Counted from the first letter of the stretch, positions 15,195 to 24,100 are shown. The stretch is DNA of 34,515 bases from an uncultured Actinomycetes bacterium (GCA_903868545.1 CAIPVR010000291.1:1-34515), one strand, 5' to 3'. A program made the numbers and translations. The notes: generated by a model not told the origin, from the sequence alone.

Positions 15195-16268
15195 ATGACC
15201 TACCGCGTGGTGCAGTGGAGCACCGGGAACGTCGGAACGCACGCCACCCGGCTGATCGCCGGCCATCCCGACCTCGAGCTGGTCGGGCTCTGGGTGCACA
15301 GCGCCGACAAGGTGGGCCGTGACGCGGGCGAGCTCGTGGGGATCGAGCCGCTCGGGGTGGCGGCGACCGACGACGTGGACGCGCTGCTCGCCCTCCGGCC
15401 GGACTGCGTCTGCTACACCGCCACCGCCGACCTGCGCCCGGCCGAGGCGATCGCCGACATGGCCCGCATCCTCACCGCGGGGGTGAACGTGGTGAGCTCG
15501 TCGGTGGTGCCGCTCATCTACCCGGGCCACGTGGCGCTCGACATGCGCCGGCCGCTGGAGGACGCCTGCATCGCCGGCGGCACCTCCGCGTTCACCTCGG
15601 GCATCGATCCGGGCTTCGCGAACGACCTGCTGCCGCTCGTGCTGACCGGCACCTGCGAGTACGTCGAGTCCGTCCGGGTGATGGAGATCGTCAACTACAA
15701 CACCTACGCCCAGCCCGAGGTCCTGTTCGGCACGATGGGCTTCGGCCAGGCGCTCGACGCCACGCCGCTGCTGCTCGTTCCCGGCGTGCTGAGCTTCGCG
15801 TGGGGCGGCGTGCTCGAGGCGATCGCGGCAGGGCTCGGGGTCGAGATCGTCGAGATGCGCGAGGTCCACGAGCGGCTCCCGGCTCCCGAGCGCCTCGACC
15901 TCGGCTTCGGCGTGGTGGAGGCCGGCACCACCGGCGCGCTCCGCTTCGAGGTGCAGGCCATGGTGGACACCGGCGACGGCCCCGAACCGCGGATCGTGCT
16001 GGAGCACGTCACCCGGCTCGACGACACCTACGCACCCGACTGGCCCCAGCCGGTGGGCCACTCCGGCTACCGGGTGGTCGTCACCGGCAACCCGAACTAC
16101 ACCCTCGACCTCCAGATGATGGGCGACGACGGCGACCACAACACCGCCGGGCTCGCCGGGACGGCCGGGCGGATCGTGAACGCGATCCCCGCCGTGTGCG
16201 AGGCGGCCCCGGGCCTGCTGTCGGTGCTCGACCTTCCCCTCGTGAGCGGTCGCGGCACCATGCGCTGA
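15195..16268 (+). CDS. DapB-fold NAD(P)-dependent dehydrogenase
   Basis: A 357-residue protein related to dihydrodipicolinate reductase and to 2,4-diaminopentanoate dehydrogenase. It has an N-terminal Rossmann domain (YRVVQWSTGNVGTHATRLI, then LVGLWVHSADKVGRDAG) and a DapB-like C-terminal domain (GTSAFTSGIDPGFANDLLPL, MEIVNYNTY). It is longer than true DapB (about 245-270 residues), and mycobacteria have many such paralogues, so a lysine-pathway role is unlikely. The ATG has GGGGGAA a few bases upstream. A possible -10 box TAGGTT (15147-15152) would give a leader of about 36 nt. Substrate unknown. Confidence 0.82.
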   Translation: MTYRVVQWSTGNVGTHATRLIAGHPDLELVGLWVHSADKVGRDAGELVGIEPLGVAATDDVDALLALRPDCVCYTATADLRPAEAIADMARILTAGVNVVSSSVVPLIYPGHVALDMRRPLEDACIAGGTSAFTSGIDPGFANDLLPLVLTGTCEYVESVRVMEIVNYNTYAQPEVLFGTMGFGQALDATPLLLVPGVLSFAWGGVLEAIAAGLGVEIVEMREVHERLPAPERLDLGFGVVEAGTTGALRFEVQAMVDTGDGPEPRIVLEHVTRLDDTYAPDWPQPVGHSGYRVVVTGNPNYTLDLQMMGDDGDHNTAGLAGTAGRIVNAIPAVCEAAPGLLSVLDLPLVSGRGTMR

Positions 16269-16286
16269 CCGCCGCCGCCCCGTCGC

Positions 16287-17081
16287 TCAACGGGGGCCGG
16301 CGGGAGCGCCACCGCGGCCCTCGCCGGCGACGAACCGGGCGGCCCCGGCGAGCGTCTCGCCCGACCGGATCGGGGCGAGGCCCAGCTCCGTCTCCCGGGC
16401 CAGCGCGGCGGGGAGGTCGAGGGACCACTGGTCGTGCACGGAACGCCGGTCGGATCGCAGGCACTCCTGCGGGAGCGCCGACAGCTCCCCGGCGAGCGAC
16501 ACGGCCGCGTCGAGCGACCGGCCCGGCGGCACCACACGGTTGACGAGCCCCATCGCGGCCGCCTCCTCCGCCCCCACCCCGCGGCCGGTGAGGATGAGGT
16601 CGAGGGCGTGGGACTGCCCGATGAGCCGCGGCAGGCGGATGGTGCCACCGTCCACCAGGGGCACGCCCCACCGCCGGCAGTACACGCCGAAGGTGGCGTC
16701 GGCCGCGGCCACCCGCAGGTCGCACCACAGCGCCAGCTCGAGGCCGCCGGCCACGGCGTGGCCCTCCACCGCGGCGATCACCGGCTTCGTCAGCAGCATC
16801 CGGGTGGGTCCCATGGGTCCGTCGTCGGCCGGGTCCTCGCTCACCCGGTTGCCCCGGCCCTCGCCCACGGCGTGCAGGTCCGCCCCCGAGCAGAAGGTGC
16901 CGTCGGCCCCGGTCAGGACCGCGACGTCGAGCGTGTCGTCGTCGTCGAAGGACCGGAACGCCGCGGCGAGCGCGTCGGCGGTCGGGCGGTCCACCGCGTT
17001 GCGCACCTCGGGACGGTCGATCGTGACCACCAGCACCCGGCCGGCCCGGTCGGTGCGCACGGTCACGGGTGTGGCGGGCAT
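16287..17081 (-). CDS. Crotonase-family protein (enoyl-CoA hydratase-like)
   Basis: A 264-residue crotonase-fold protein. The CoA/oxyanion regions are clear: TFCSGADLHAVG (about 62-73) and VEGHAVAGGLELALWCDLRV (about 105-124). Aligned with rat enoyl-CoA hydratase, the first catalytic Glu is kept (E115) but the second is Cys135 (TFGVYCRRWGVPLVDGGT). Simple hydration of enoyl-CoA is therefore doubtful; an isomerase, hydrolase or other crotonase reaction is possible. D144 in the LVDGGT loop might take over acid/base chemistry. ATG start with TAGGTT 6 nt upstream. It is convergent with the DapB-fold gene. Confidence 0.88.
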   Translation of the reverse strand: MPATPVTVRTDRAGRVLVVTIDRPEVRNAVDRPTADALAAAFRSFDDDDTLDVAVLTGADGTFCSGADLHAVGEGRGNRVSEDPADDGPMGPTRMLLTKPVIAAVEGHAVAGGLELALWCDLRVAAADATFGVYCRRWGVPLVDGGTIRLPRLIGQSHALDLILTGRGVGAEEAAAMGLVNRVVPPGRSLDAAVSLAGELSALPQECLRSDRRSVHDQWSLDLPAALARETELGLAPIRSGETLAGAARFVAGEGRGGAPAGPR

Positions 17082-17087
17082 CCGCGG

Positions 17088-17093
17088 AACCTA
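17088..17093 (-). promoter_or_regulatory. -10 box for the leaderless crotonase gene
   Basis: TAGGTT on the minus strand, 6 nt before the ATG at 17081. It is the same hexamer and spacing as at surE. Confidence 0.5.
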
Positions 17094-17124
17094 CCCGAAC
17101 CACCCGGTGCGGCCCCGGGGTGGC

Positions 17125-18069
17125 TCAACGGTCGGCGTGGTGCGCCATGCGGGAGAAGAGCGTGACCACATCGGCGGGTTCCCGGCCGGGATCGAGGTGG
17201 CGGTACACCACCTCCACGTTCGCCTGGATCCGCTCCGACTCGCCCCACCCGGCCCACGGACCGAGGTCGATGTCGCGGGCGGCCTCGGCGGCCTCCATCC
17301 CGCCGTGGAACCGTTCCGTGGCCTCGCGCTCCACGAAGTCGAGGTAGTCGCGCACCTCGAGGAGTTCCGCCGTGCCGCACACCGGGCCGTGGCCGGGGAC
17401 CACGGTCCGGACACCGAGTCCCACGATGCGGTCGATGGCCCGGCACCAGTTGGAGAGCGGCCCGGCCCACACCAGGGGTGTGCCACCGATGAACGCGAGG
17501 TCACCCACGAAGGCGGTGGCGGCCGACGGCACGTGCACCACCACGTCGCCCCGGGTGTGCGCCGGGCCGAGCTCCCACAGCTCCACCTCGGTGCCACCCA
17601 CCTCCAGCCGAAGGTGCCCGTCGAAGGTGCGGTCGGGCGGCGCCACCTCGATGCCGGCGAAGTCGAAGGCCCCGAACGCCCCGCGCACGTAGCGCTCCAG
17701 CAACTCGTCACCGAGGTCCGCGGTGACGAAGGCGTGGAGCAGCGACGGCGGGATGTCGGCGAGCTCGGACGCGGTGGCGGTCGACGAGATCACCTCGGCA
17801 CCGCTCACCAGGCGGTTGCCGAAGCAGTGGTCGCCGTTGGCATGGGTGTTCACCAGCGTCGCGATCGGGGCGGTGTCGGTCACCGGGGCCAGGCCGTCCA
17901 GCATGGTGGCGGTGAGGCGCTCGTCGAAGAGCGTGTCCACCAGGAGGGAGACCCCGTCGCCCACCACGAGTCCGGCGTTGGACCACCCCCACCCGCCGTC
18001 GGGCTGGAGCCACGCATGGATCCCGTCGGCGAGTTCGTGGTGCCCGACGGTGTAGGGCGTCGCGCTCAC
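17125..18069 (-). CDS. Metallo-beta-lactamase-fold hydrolase
   Basis: A 314-residue MBL-fold protein. Metal motif 1 reads THANGDH (H76, N78, D80, H81) where most members have HxHxDH, so one zinc-1 ligand is replaced by Asn. Later ligands are present: [22 protein letters not shown] and the [10 protein letters not shown] His. This variant is known in hydrolases acting on esters or thioesters; the substrate is not predictable. The start is GTG 18069, because the -10 box TAGCCT lies 7 nt upstream (inside the end of the neighbouring gene). The longer frame to 18390 only reads through that gene. Confidence 0.87.
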   Translation of the reverse strand: MSATPYTVGHHELADGIHAWLQPDGGWGWSNAGLVVGDGVSLLVDTLFDERLTATMLDGLAPVTDTAPIATLVNTHANGDHCFGNRLVSGAEVISSTATASELADIPPSLLHAFVTADLGDELLERYVRGAFGAFDFAGIEVAPPDRTFDGHLRLEVGGTEVELWELGPAHTRGDVVVHVPSAATAFVGDLAFIGGTPLVWAGPLSNWCRAIDRIVGLGVRTVVPGHGPVCGTAELLEVRDYLDFVEREATERFHGGMEAAEAARDIDLGPWAGWGESERIQANVEVVYRHLDPGREPADVVTLFSRMAHHADR

Positions 18070-18074
18070 GGGGT

Positions 18075-19406
18075 TCAGGCTACGTCGTCGTCGAACCAGA
18101 GCTCGCGGGCGCGGAGGATCTCCACCACGTGCTCCCCCAGCCCGGCGTCGTCCTCGGCGTCGTAGAGCGACAGGGCGAAGCGCTCGGAGCCGGGCGGAAC
18201 GGCGCCGTCGGCCGTGTACGGCCCGGCGGCTCCCACCATCCAGCCCCGGCCCGACGACCAGTGGGGGGCGTGGAGCCGGAACCGGAACACGTGCAGGTCG
18301 GCCGGCACCGTGGCCGAGTCGTCGCGTACCACAGCGAGGTGCTCCACCTCGTCGGGCGCTCGGCCGAGTTCCCCGTCGCCGCAGAGCCACGCCACCAGGT
18401 CGGCCTCGGCCCGCAGCGGCCCGCGGGCGATGGCCGGCGGGGCCGACGGCACCTCACCGGGTCCGGCCTCGGCGGCCAGCGCATGGAGGCCGTCGAGGAG
18501 CAGCGAGCGGGCCTCCGGGTCACGGGCGGTGAGTTCCAGCCGCTCGTCGGGCACCACTCCGCCGCGGGCCACCACCCGGACCGCCGCCGCGGCCACCACA
18601 CGGGGGTCGGCGGACGACAACGCCCGCAGCAGCAGGTTCGCCGACACCGGGCCGTCGAGTGCGGCGGCCAGCCCCAGCACGCCGTCGAGTCGGCGCCGGT
18701 CGGCACGGCTGCGGTCCACCTCGCCGTCGTCGCGCATCTGGCGGTCGCACGCGTCCACCAGTTCGTGCAGCAGGGGCCGGAGACGCTCGACGAGCTCGTC
18801 GGCCACGGCCGAGTCGAGCCGACCCGACGCGGCCAGCGACGCGAGCACGGCGCACGCGTGGGAGGCCCAGCCCCGCCGGAGCACGACCGTGGTGAGCGGC
18901 GGCACAAGGCGCTGGGCCTCGGGGTGGTCGAGCATCGGATCGAGGAGCCCGGGCGTGGGCAGCGGCAGCAGGTCCATCGGACCGTCGTCGGAGAGCAGGT
19001 GCACGAGGGCGTCGAGCCCGTCGTCGTCGCGGCGGAGGGAGAGCAGGTGCAGCAGTGCGCGCCGCACACGGTCCGATGCCACGAGGTACGCACCCTCGAC
19101 CTCCGCGACGGTGAGGTCGAAGGGTCGCGGCCACAACTGCCGCACGAGGAGTTCGCCGGGGTCGCGGCGCTCGCCGCTCACGAACGGGTACACCGCGGTG
19201 GCCGCCCTCAGGACGGCCCGGGCGACCTCCGGCCCCAGCGCCACGCCGTTCCAGGACTCCATCCGGGCCAGGGCCGTCTTCCGGGCGGTCACCTCGGGCC
19301 GCCGGAGCATCGCCCGCACCTCGGCGATGTCCGCGCACCGCACCCTCGCCGCCCCGTCGCCGTCCGCCACGAGCACAGGGTGGACCGTGCCGCCGCGCCT
19401 GTCCAC
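18075..19406 (-). CDS. Hypothetical protein with HEAT-like helical repeats
   Basis: About 443 residues, function unknown. The middle is a run of amphipathic helices with Leu, Ala and Asp spacing like HEAT repeats ([60 protein letters not shown]). The C-terminal 110 residues look beta-rich ([40 protein letters not shown]). No signal peptide, membrane segment or catalytic motif. The start is uncertain: GTG 19406 is the first codon clear of the divergent msrA gene. The stop lies 5 nt before the start of the MBL gene. Confidence 0.75.
   Translation of the reverse strand: MDRRGGTVHPVLVADGDGAARVRCADIAEVRAMLRRPEVTARKTALARMESWNGVALGPEVARAVLRAATAVYPFVSGERRDPGELLVRQLWPRPFDLTVAEVEGAYLVASDRVRRALLHLLSLRRDDDGLDALVHLLSDDGPMDLLPLPTPGLLDPMLDHPEAQRLVPPLTTVVLRRGWASHACAVLASLAASGRLDSAVADELVERLRPLLHELVDACDRQMRDDGEVDRSRADRRRLDGVLGLAAALDGPVSANLLLRALSSADPRVVAAAAVRVVARGGVVPDERLELTARDPEARSLLLDGLHALAAEAGPGEVPSAPPAIARGPLRAEADLVAWLCGDGELGRAPDEVEHLAVVRDDSATVPADLHVFRFRLHAPHWSSGRGWMVGAAGPYTADGAVPPGSERFALSLYDAEDDAGLGEHVVEILRARELWFDDDVA
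18077..18082 (-). promoter_or_regulatory. -10 box for the leaderless MBL gene
   Basis: TAGCCT on the minus strand, 7 nt before the GTG at 18069. It includes the first base of the upstream gene's stop codon (18077-18075), so the MBL gene can be expressed independently. Confidence 0.5.
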
Positions 19407-19496
19407 GATGCGGGAGGTTCTGCCCGGTCCCGGGCCACGCTGAGTGCCGATCGCGGCCACGGCGGCGACGCCGGGTGGCGGGCACGGACTCGGACG

Positions 19497-19502
19497 TACC
19501 CT
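19497..19502 (+). promoter_or_regulatory. -10 box for leaderless msrA
   Basis: TACCCT, 6 nt before the ATG at 19509. There is no ribosome site upstream of that ATG. Confidence 0.55.
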
Positions 19503-19508
19503 GATCCC

Positions 19509-20165
19509 ATGCTGTTCGGACGCGCTCCCCAGATGGTCGACCCCGATCGGGCCCTGCCCGGGCGGACCCAGCCCATGCCGGTGCACGAGCCGCACCACGT
19601 GAACGGGCGGTCACTGCAGCCGCCGTGGCCGGAGGGCAGCGAGGTGGCCGAGTTCGCGCTCGGCTGCTTCTGGGGGGCGGAACGGAAGTTCTGGCAGACC
19701 CCCGGCGTGCTCGTCACCGCGGTGGGGTACTCGGGCGGCTACACCCCGAACCCCGACTACCGCGAGGTGTGCTCCGGGGGCACCGGCCACGCCGAGTCCG
19801 TGCTCGTGGTGTTCGACCCCCGGCAGGTGTCCTACGAGGAGCTCCTGCGGGTGTTCTGGGAGGCCCACGACCCGACGCAGGGGATGCGCCAGGGCAACGA
19901 CGTGGGGACCCAGTACCGCTCGGCGGTCTACACCCACTCCCCCGCGCAGCTCGCGGCCGCCGAGGCGAGCCGCGACGCCTACCGGGCCGCGCTCGACGCG
20001 GCCGGCATGGGGGCGATCACCACCGAGATCCGCCCCGCCGGCGAGTTCTTCTACGCCGAGGACTACCACCAGCAGTACCTGTCGAAGAACCCGAACGGAT
20101 ACTGCGGTCTCGGCGGCACCGGCGTGGCCTGCCCCGTCGGGCTCGGCGTCACCACCGAGGACTGA
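19509..20165 (+). CDS. msrA: Peptide methionine sulfoxide reductase MsrA
   Basis: A 218-residue MsrA that repairs oxidised methionine (S-sulfoxide) in proteins. The catalytic motif [11 protein letters not shown] has Cys53. The [17 protein letters not shown] segment and C-terminal cysteines ([12 protein letters not shown]) supply the recycling residues. An N-terminal stretch of about 45 residues ([15 protein letters not shown]) precedes the core, as in E. coli MsrA. The frame is open far upstream, but ATG 19509 has a good -10 box 6 nt before it and gives the family length. Cytoplasmic. No MsrB is nearby. Confidence 0.97.
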   Translation: MLFGRAPQMVDPDRALPGRTQPMPVHEPHHVNGRSLQPPWPEGSEVAEFALGCFWGAERKFWQTPGVLVTAVGYSGGYTPNPDYREVCSGGTGHAESVLVVFDPRQVSYEELLRVFWEAHDPTQGMRQGNDVGTQYRSAVYTHSPAQLAAAEASRDAYRAALDAAGMGAITTEIRPAGEFFYAEDYHQQYLSKNPNGYCGLGGTGVACPVGLGVTTED

Positions 20166-20194
20166 ACCCCCGTACCGGCGACCCGGCGCACCAC

Positions 20195-20238
20195 CCGTGG
20201 GGCGGCGGGATGGCGTTCGCCACGTCGTCGCCCCACGG
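20195..20238 (+). terminator. Hairpin after msrA
   Basis: CCGTGGGGCG (20195-20204) pairs perfectly with CGCCCCACGG (20229-20238). The 24-nt middle holds a second small stem, TGGC/GCCA (20211-20214 and 20219-20222). It begins 29 nt after the msrA stop. There is no U tract, which is common for GC-rich actinobacteria. Confidence 0.55.
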
Positions 20239-20268
20239 AACACCGGCGGGTGGGGTGGACGGCACCGG

Positions 20269-20274
20269 TACGCT
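20269..20274 (+). promoter_or_regulatory. -10 box for the leaderless cyclase gene
   Basis: TACGCT, 8 nt before the GTG at 20283, supporting that start over an in-frame position further upstream. Confidence 0.45.
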
Positions 20275-20282
20275 CCGGGCCG

Positions 20283-21860
20283 GTGACCACACCCGACCGA
20301 CCGCGACGGCGGGGCCGCATCCCCCGCCGCGAGGGACCCGACGTGGTGCGCGCCCGTTCCACCGTGCGGGGCGTGGTGCTCCTGCAGCTCGTGGCGAACG
20401 GCCTCGGCGTGGTGGTGGTGGCGCTCTACTTCACCTTCCTCCTCCCCCCGGCCGCCGAGGGCGAGCTCGCCGGGATCGACCTCAACCTCGCGGTGTTCGG
20501 CCTCTACCTCGCGGCCAACGTGCTCCTCCTGCTGCCGCTCAACGCGCTGATGCTGCGCCGGGCGGTGGCCTGGGTGCGCGAGGGCCACGCCCCCACCGAA
20601 CGCCAGCGCCGCTTCCTGTTCAGCCTCCCCGGGTTCGAGACGCTCACCGCCCTCGGCTCGTGGTTCGGCGCGGCGGTGCTCTTCGGCGTGCTCAACGAGG
20701 ACGTGCAACGCGTCTCGGTGGGCATCGCGCTCGCCGGCGTGGTCACCTGCACGCTGCTGTACCTGCTCCTCGAGGGCCACTTCCGCCCGCTGTACGCGCT
20801 CGCCCTCGCGGATGCCGACCTGCCCGCGGATCGTCGCGACGTGTGGCCGCGCCTGATGCTCAGCTGGCTGCTCGGCAGCGCCGTGCCCCTCGTGGCGATC
20901 GGCCTCAGCCCCCTCATCAGCCCCGTGGCCCTCGACCCCACCCGGCTGGCGTGGCTGGCGATGGTGGGCGCGGCCGCGGGCGGCGTGGTGATGTCGGTGG
21001 CGGCGGTGTCGGTGTCGCGGCCGCTGAACCGGGTGCGCGACGCCCTGCGGCGCATCGAGCAGGGCGACACCGACGTGGCGGTGCCGGTGGACGACCTCGG
21101 TGAACTCGGCCGGCTCGCCGAGGGGGTGAACGACCTGGTGGCCGGCATCCGCGAGCGCGAGGAACTCCGTGAGGTGTTCTCCCGCCAGGTGGGCCAGGCC
21201 GGCCTCGCCGACCTCGCCCTCGCGGTGGCCGACGGTGACGCGGCGATCGGCGACCGCCGCGAGGTGACGGTGCTGTTCGTGGACCTCCAGGGCTACACGC
21301 GATTCGCCGAGGGCCGGCCTCCCGAGGAGGTGGTGGCCATGCTCAATCGCTTCTTCCGGGTGGTCGTGGCCGTGGTGAACCGGGAGGGCGGTTGGATCAA
21401 CAAGTTCGAGGGCGACGCGGCGCTGTGCCTCTTCGGTGCGCCGCAGCACCAACCCGACCATGCGGCCCGGGCCCTGCGGGCGGCCGCCGCGCTGCCCCGT
21501 GAGCTGGAGGCCGGCGGGCTACAGCTCCGCGCCGGCGTGGGGGTGGCGACCGGCCAGGTGCTGGCGGGTTTCGTGGGAACCGTCGAGCGGTTCGAGTACA
21601 CGGTGATCGGCGACGTGGTGAACCTCGCCGCCCGCCTGTGCGAACACGCCAAGGAGGAACGGACCGGGGTGCTCGCCGCCGCGACCACCGTGCTCGAGGC
21701 GGGCACCGCCGGAGGGGCCGACACGTGGGTGGGGGCGGGCCGCCTGGCCGTGCGGGGACGCCGGGAGAAGGCGGCGGTCTACCGTCCGGCGGCGCCGTCG
21801 CGCCGGGCCCGCTGGGTGGGCACGCCGTGGTCCTCGAGGGCGGAGCGCAGGGCGCCGTAG
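20283..21860 (+). CDS. Membrane class III adenylate cyclase with HAMP domain
   Basis: A 525-residue cyclase that makes cAMP from ATP at the membrane. Six hydrophobic helices span about residues 28-245. A HAMP-like linker follows (PLNRVRDALRRIEQGDTDVA), then the catalytic domain. Metal-binding D334 (VLFVDLQGYT) and D378 (FEGDAAL), adenine-selecting K374 and T440 (EYTVIGD), and transition-state N447 and R451 (NLAARL) are all present. The K/T pair marks class IIIb adenylate cyclases. The layout matches the M. tuberculosis Rv1318c/Rv1319c/Rv3645 group. The last 82 nt overlap the convergent metallohydrolase gene, so the Arg-rich tail may not be essential. Confidence 0.93.
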   Translation: MTTPDRPRRRGRIPRREGPDVVRARSTVRGVVLLQLVANGLGVVVVALYFTFLLPPAAEGELAGIDLNLAVFGLYLAANVLLLLPLNALMLRRAVAWVREGHAPTERQRRFLFSLPGFETLTALGSWFGAAVLFGVLNEDVQRVSVGIALAGVVTCTLLYLLLEGHFRPLYALALADADLPADRRDVWPRLMLSWLLGSAVPLVAIGLSPLISPVALDPTRLAWLAMVGAAAGGVVMSVAAVSVSRPLNRVRDALRRIEQGDTDVAVPVDDLGELGRLAEGVNDLVAGIREREELREVFSRQVGQAGLADLALAVADGDAAIGDRREVTVLFVDLQGYTRFAEGRPPEEVVAMLNRFFRVVVAVVNREGGWINKFEGDAALCLFGAPQHQPDHAARALRAAAALPRELEAGGLQLRAGVGVATGQVLAGFVGTVERFEYTVIGDVVNLAARLCEHAKEERTGVLAAATTVLEAGTAGGADTWVGAGRLAVRGRREKAAVYRPAAPSRRARWVGTPWSSRAERRAP

Positions 21861-22288
21861 GCGTGCACACCCAGATGGTGGCGCCACAGGGCCAGCAGCG
21901 CCGCCACGAACTCCGGACCGTGCGGCTGCGGGGCCGACGGGACGAGCACCGGGCCCCGACCCACCGCCACGTGGGCCAGTTCGTGCACCACCGTGGCGGC
22001 GTCCCACGAGCCGTCCCTGATCCAGACCGCCGCGGCGGTGCCGTCGGCAGTGACGTGGGCGGCGGAGAAGGTGGCGCCACGGCTCCGGCGGAGCACGTCG
22101 ACCTCGACCGGCGCCGCGGGGAACGTGGCGGCCCACCACGGATCGGCGAGCGCGGTGCGCACGAAGGACTCCACCTCCGCGAAGCGCCGGAAGCGACGGC
22201 CGCCATCGGGCAGGGCCGCGTGCTCGGCGGCGTACACCTGCTGCTGCCACGGGTCCCGGGCCGCGCCGCCGGCCCCGGCACGGGTCAT
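21779..22288 (-). CDS. HELAH metallohydrolase (TIGR04338-like)
   Basis: A 169-residue putative zinc hydrolase. HELAH at 102-106 gives two His ligands and the catalytic Glu. H123 and E126 (PHGPEFVAALLALW) may complete the site. The start (DPWQQQVYAAEHAA) and overall size match the actinobacterial family annotated as TIGR04338 metallohydrolase, from memory. It has no secretion signal, so it is cytoplasmic; the substrate is unknown. Its start overlaps the stop of the DUF2786 gene by 4 nt, which means the two are translated together. The 3' end overlaps the cyclase gene on the other strand by 82 nt. Confidence 0.87.
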   Translation of the reverse strand: MTRAGAGGAARDPWQQQVYAAEHAALPDGGRRFRRFAEVESFVRTALADPWWAATFPAAPVEVDVLRRSRGATFSAAHVTADGTAAAVWIRDGSWDAATVVHELAHVAVGRGPVLVPSAPQPHGPEFVAALLALWRHHLGVHAYGALRSALEDHGVPTQRARRDGAAGR

Positions 22289-23076
22289 CCCGACCCGAGG
22301 CCGCGACGACCGCCCACCGCGTCGCGACCGAGGGACGCCTCCTTGCCGGCCCGGCGGCCCGCCCGGCGGCCCTCGGCGGAGGAGCCCCGGGAGGCCCAGG
22401 CCGAGCGCACCGACGGGTACCGCCGACGGAACTCGTCACGCACCTCGCCCGAGCGCTCGGCGAGCACCAGCGCGACCGACGGACCCCGGCCCGCGTCGGC
22501 GGCGCCGCCCTCCCCGGCCACCGACGAACCGGCGGCACCAGCGGCACCCGCCGCAGCGTCGCGGTCGGCACGGAGCCGGGCCGACACCTCCTCGGCGAAG
22601 CCCATGATGAAGCTGCGGCGCCATCCGGCCGACCCCGACGACGTGAGGCCCTCGGGGCAACGGGCCAGCATCGACGAGGTGAGTTGCACCAGCAGGCTCG
22701 TGACCAGGGTCTCCACCCACCGCAGGTCGCCCGGGAACCCGACCACCGAGATCACCTCGGAACGGTGTCCCGGCCCCGACAGCAGCCGCACCGACTGACA
22801 GCCGTGGGCCACCGCCACTGCGTGCACGAGCACGGCCTTCTGGGCCAGGTACGGGGCGTGGATCACGAGGCGCACCTCGTCGGGCTGGTCCCGCTCGGCC
22901 GATCCGGCCCAGACCAGCGCCTCGTCGATGGCGAAGCGGGCGATCAGCTCGGAGGCCTTCGCGAAGAAGGCCTCCGCCTCCTCCGGGTACTCGCTCGCCT
23001 CCGCCTTGGCCAGCAACGCCCGCACCGTGGCCAGGCGACGGTCGTCGACGGGGTCGGGGCGGGCTCCGGCGGTCAT
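22285..23076 (-). CDS. DUF2786 domain protein
   Basis: A 263-residue protein. Residues about 13-52 (LATVRALLAKAEASEYPEEA, then EAFFAKASELIARFAID) are a DUF2786 domain, which has no assigned biochemical role. The middle (VRLVIHAPYLAQKAVLVHAV, VISVVGFPGDLRWVETLVTS) is a conserved extension of actinobacterial members. Near the C-terminus is RRRYPSVRSAWASRGSSAEG and a basic, low-complexity tail. The start ATG 23076 has GGGAGG about 9 nt upstream. It is the first gene of a two-gene operon with the HELAH hydrolase, a pairing I recall from other actinobacteria. Confidence 0.87.
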   Translation of the reverse strand: MTAGARPDPVDDRRLATVRALLAKAEASEYPEEAEAFFAKASELIARFAIDEALVWAGSAERDQPDEVRLVIHAPYLAQKAVLVHAVAVAHGCQSVRLLSGPGHRSEVISVVGFPGDLRWVETLVTSLLVQLTSSMLARCPEGLTSSGSAGWRRSFIMGFAEEVSARLRADRDAAAGAAGAAGSSVAGEGGAADAGRGPSVALVLAERSGEVRDEFRRRYPSVRSAWASRGSSAEGRRAGRRAGKEASLGRDAVGGRRGLGSG

Positions 23077-23164
23077 GTCCTGCAGCCTCCCACGGCCCAC
23101 CGACAACCGGAACGGGGAGCACACCCCGGTCCCGGGGCCGGTACCGGGTCCACCGTCGGACCGC

Positions 23165-24100
23165 TCAGCGGCCCACCGCCTCGCGCAGCCCGCGCCGGAC
23201 CGTCGGCCGGTCGAAGTGCGCCCAGGCCTCCCGGCAGTGCCCGTGGGCGACCTCGGCGTCGCGGTGGAGCGCGTCGGCCAGCGCCCCGGCGGCCAGCGCC
23301 GCCCGCCCGCCGGTGGCGACGCCCGCCCGTTCGATCATCGAGGCCTGCACGTGGTGGTCCTGCAGACGGCCGAGCGTGTCCTGGAGGTCGGCGAGGCGAC
23401 GCTGCACCGGCCCGAAGGTGCCCTTCGGGTACATCGGCGCCACGGCGTTGACCACGTAGCGGTACCGCTTCAGCGCCTTGCGGAGGTCGTGCCACGCGTT
23501 GCGGTCGTCGGTCGCCATGGCCACCTTCCCGGCGCGCCGCGCCCGCCGGAACGCCCGCCACACGAGGTCGTCGGCCACGCTGCCGGCCGGGCGGGCCGCG
23601 TCCGGGCCCGGTTCCCCGCCGCCCAGCCGGTAGACGTTGCCGAGGGCGCGCCAGCGCCGCACGAGCACCGGGTACCGCTCGCCGTCCAGCGCCGCCAGCA
23701 GCGCGGCGCGGGCGGTCGACCGTTCGGCGTCCAGCGCCGCGTACAGCGGTTCGACGCCGTCGGACAGCTCCGGGCTCGTGCGCGCCACCAGGCCGGGCAG
23801 GTCGGCGCGCAGCACGTCGAGGTCGCGTACCGGCGAGGTGACCCCGGCCATCCAGCGCAGCAGCGCCCCGAGCAACTCGCGCTCCTCCGCCGGGTACACC
23901 CGACGGCCCGCCGCGAGCAGGGAGCGGGCCCGGCGCACCGCCACGCGGGCGTCGTGGAGCTCCTCCGGGTCCTCGTCGGCCCGCACCCCCGGCTCGTGGG
24001 CCAGGAAGGTGGCGAGGTAGCCGTCGAGCACCACGGCCAGGACGCGGCCGGCGGGCTGGTCCCGGTCACCGGGGCCCAGCCGCCAGCCGTCAGCGCTCAT
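23165..24100 (-). CDS. CHAD domain protein
   Basis: A 311-residue protein made almost entirely of a CHAD domain, an all-helical fold with conserved His, Arg and Lys that binds inorganic polyphosphate. Two halves carry the signature: ELHDARVAVRRARSLL (H49, R52, R56, R57) and AWHDLRKALKRYRYVVNAV. No CYTH triphosphatase domain is attached, so it is probably a binding or targeting protein and not an enzyme. The gene ends 88 nt before the DUF2786 gene and lies downstream of the proton pyrophosphatase on the same strand (61 nt gap), so expression may be shared. Confidence 0.9.
   Translation of the reverse strand: MSADGWRLGPGDRDQPAGRVLAVVLDGYLATFLAHEPGVRADEDPEELHDARVAVRRARSLLAAGRRVYPAEERELLGALLRWMAGVTSPVRDLDVLRADLPGLVARTSPELSDGVEPLYAALDAERSTARAALLAALDGERYPVLVRRWRALGNVYRLGGGEPGPDAARPAGSVADDLVWRAFRRARRAGKVAMATDDRNAWHDLRKALKRYRYVVNAVAPMYPKGTFGPVQRRLADLQDTLGRLQDHHVQASMIERAGVATGGRAALAAGALADALHRDAEVAHGHCREAWAHFDRPTVRRGLREAVGR

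Noticed and set aside
13266-16139. Long open frame on the minus strand (957 codons) across the hydrolase and DapB-fold genes
   Set aside because: It is a GC-driven shadow: the translation is rich in Arg, Gly, His and Val without domains, and the opposite strand has clear enzymes.
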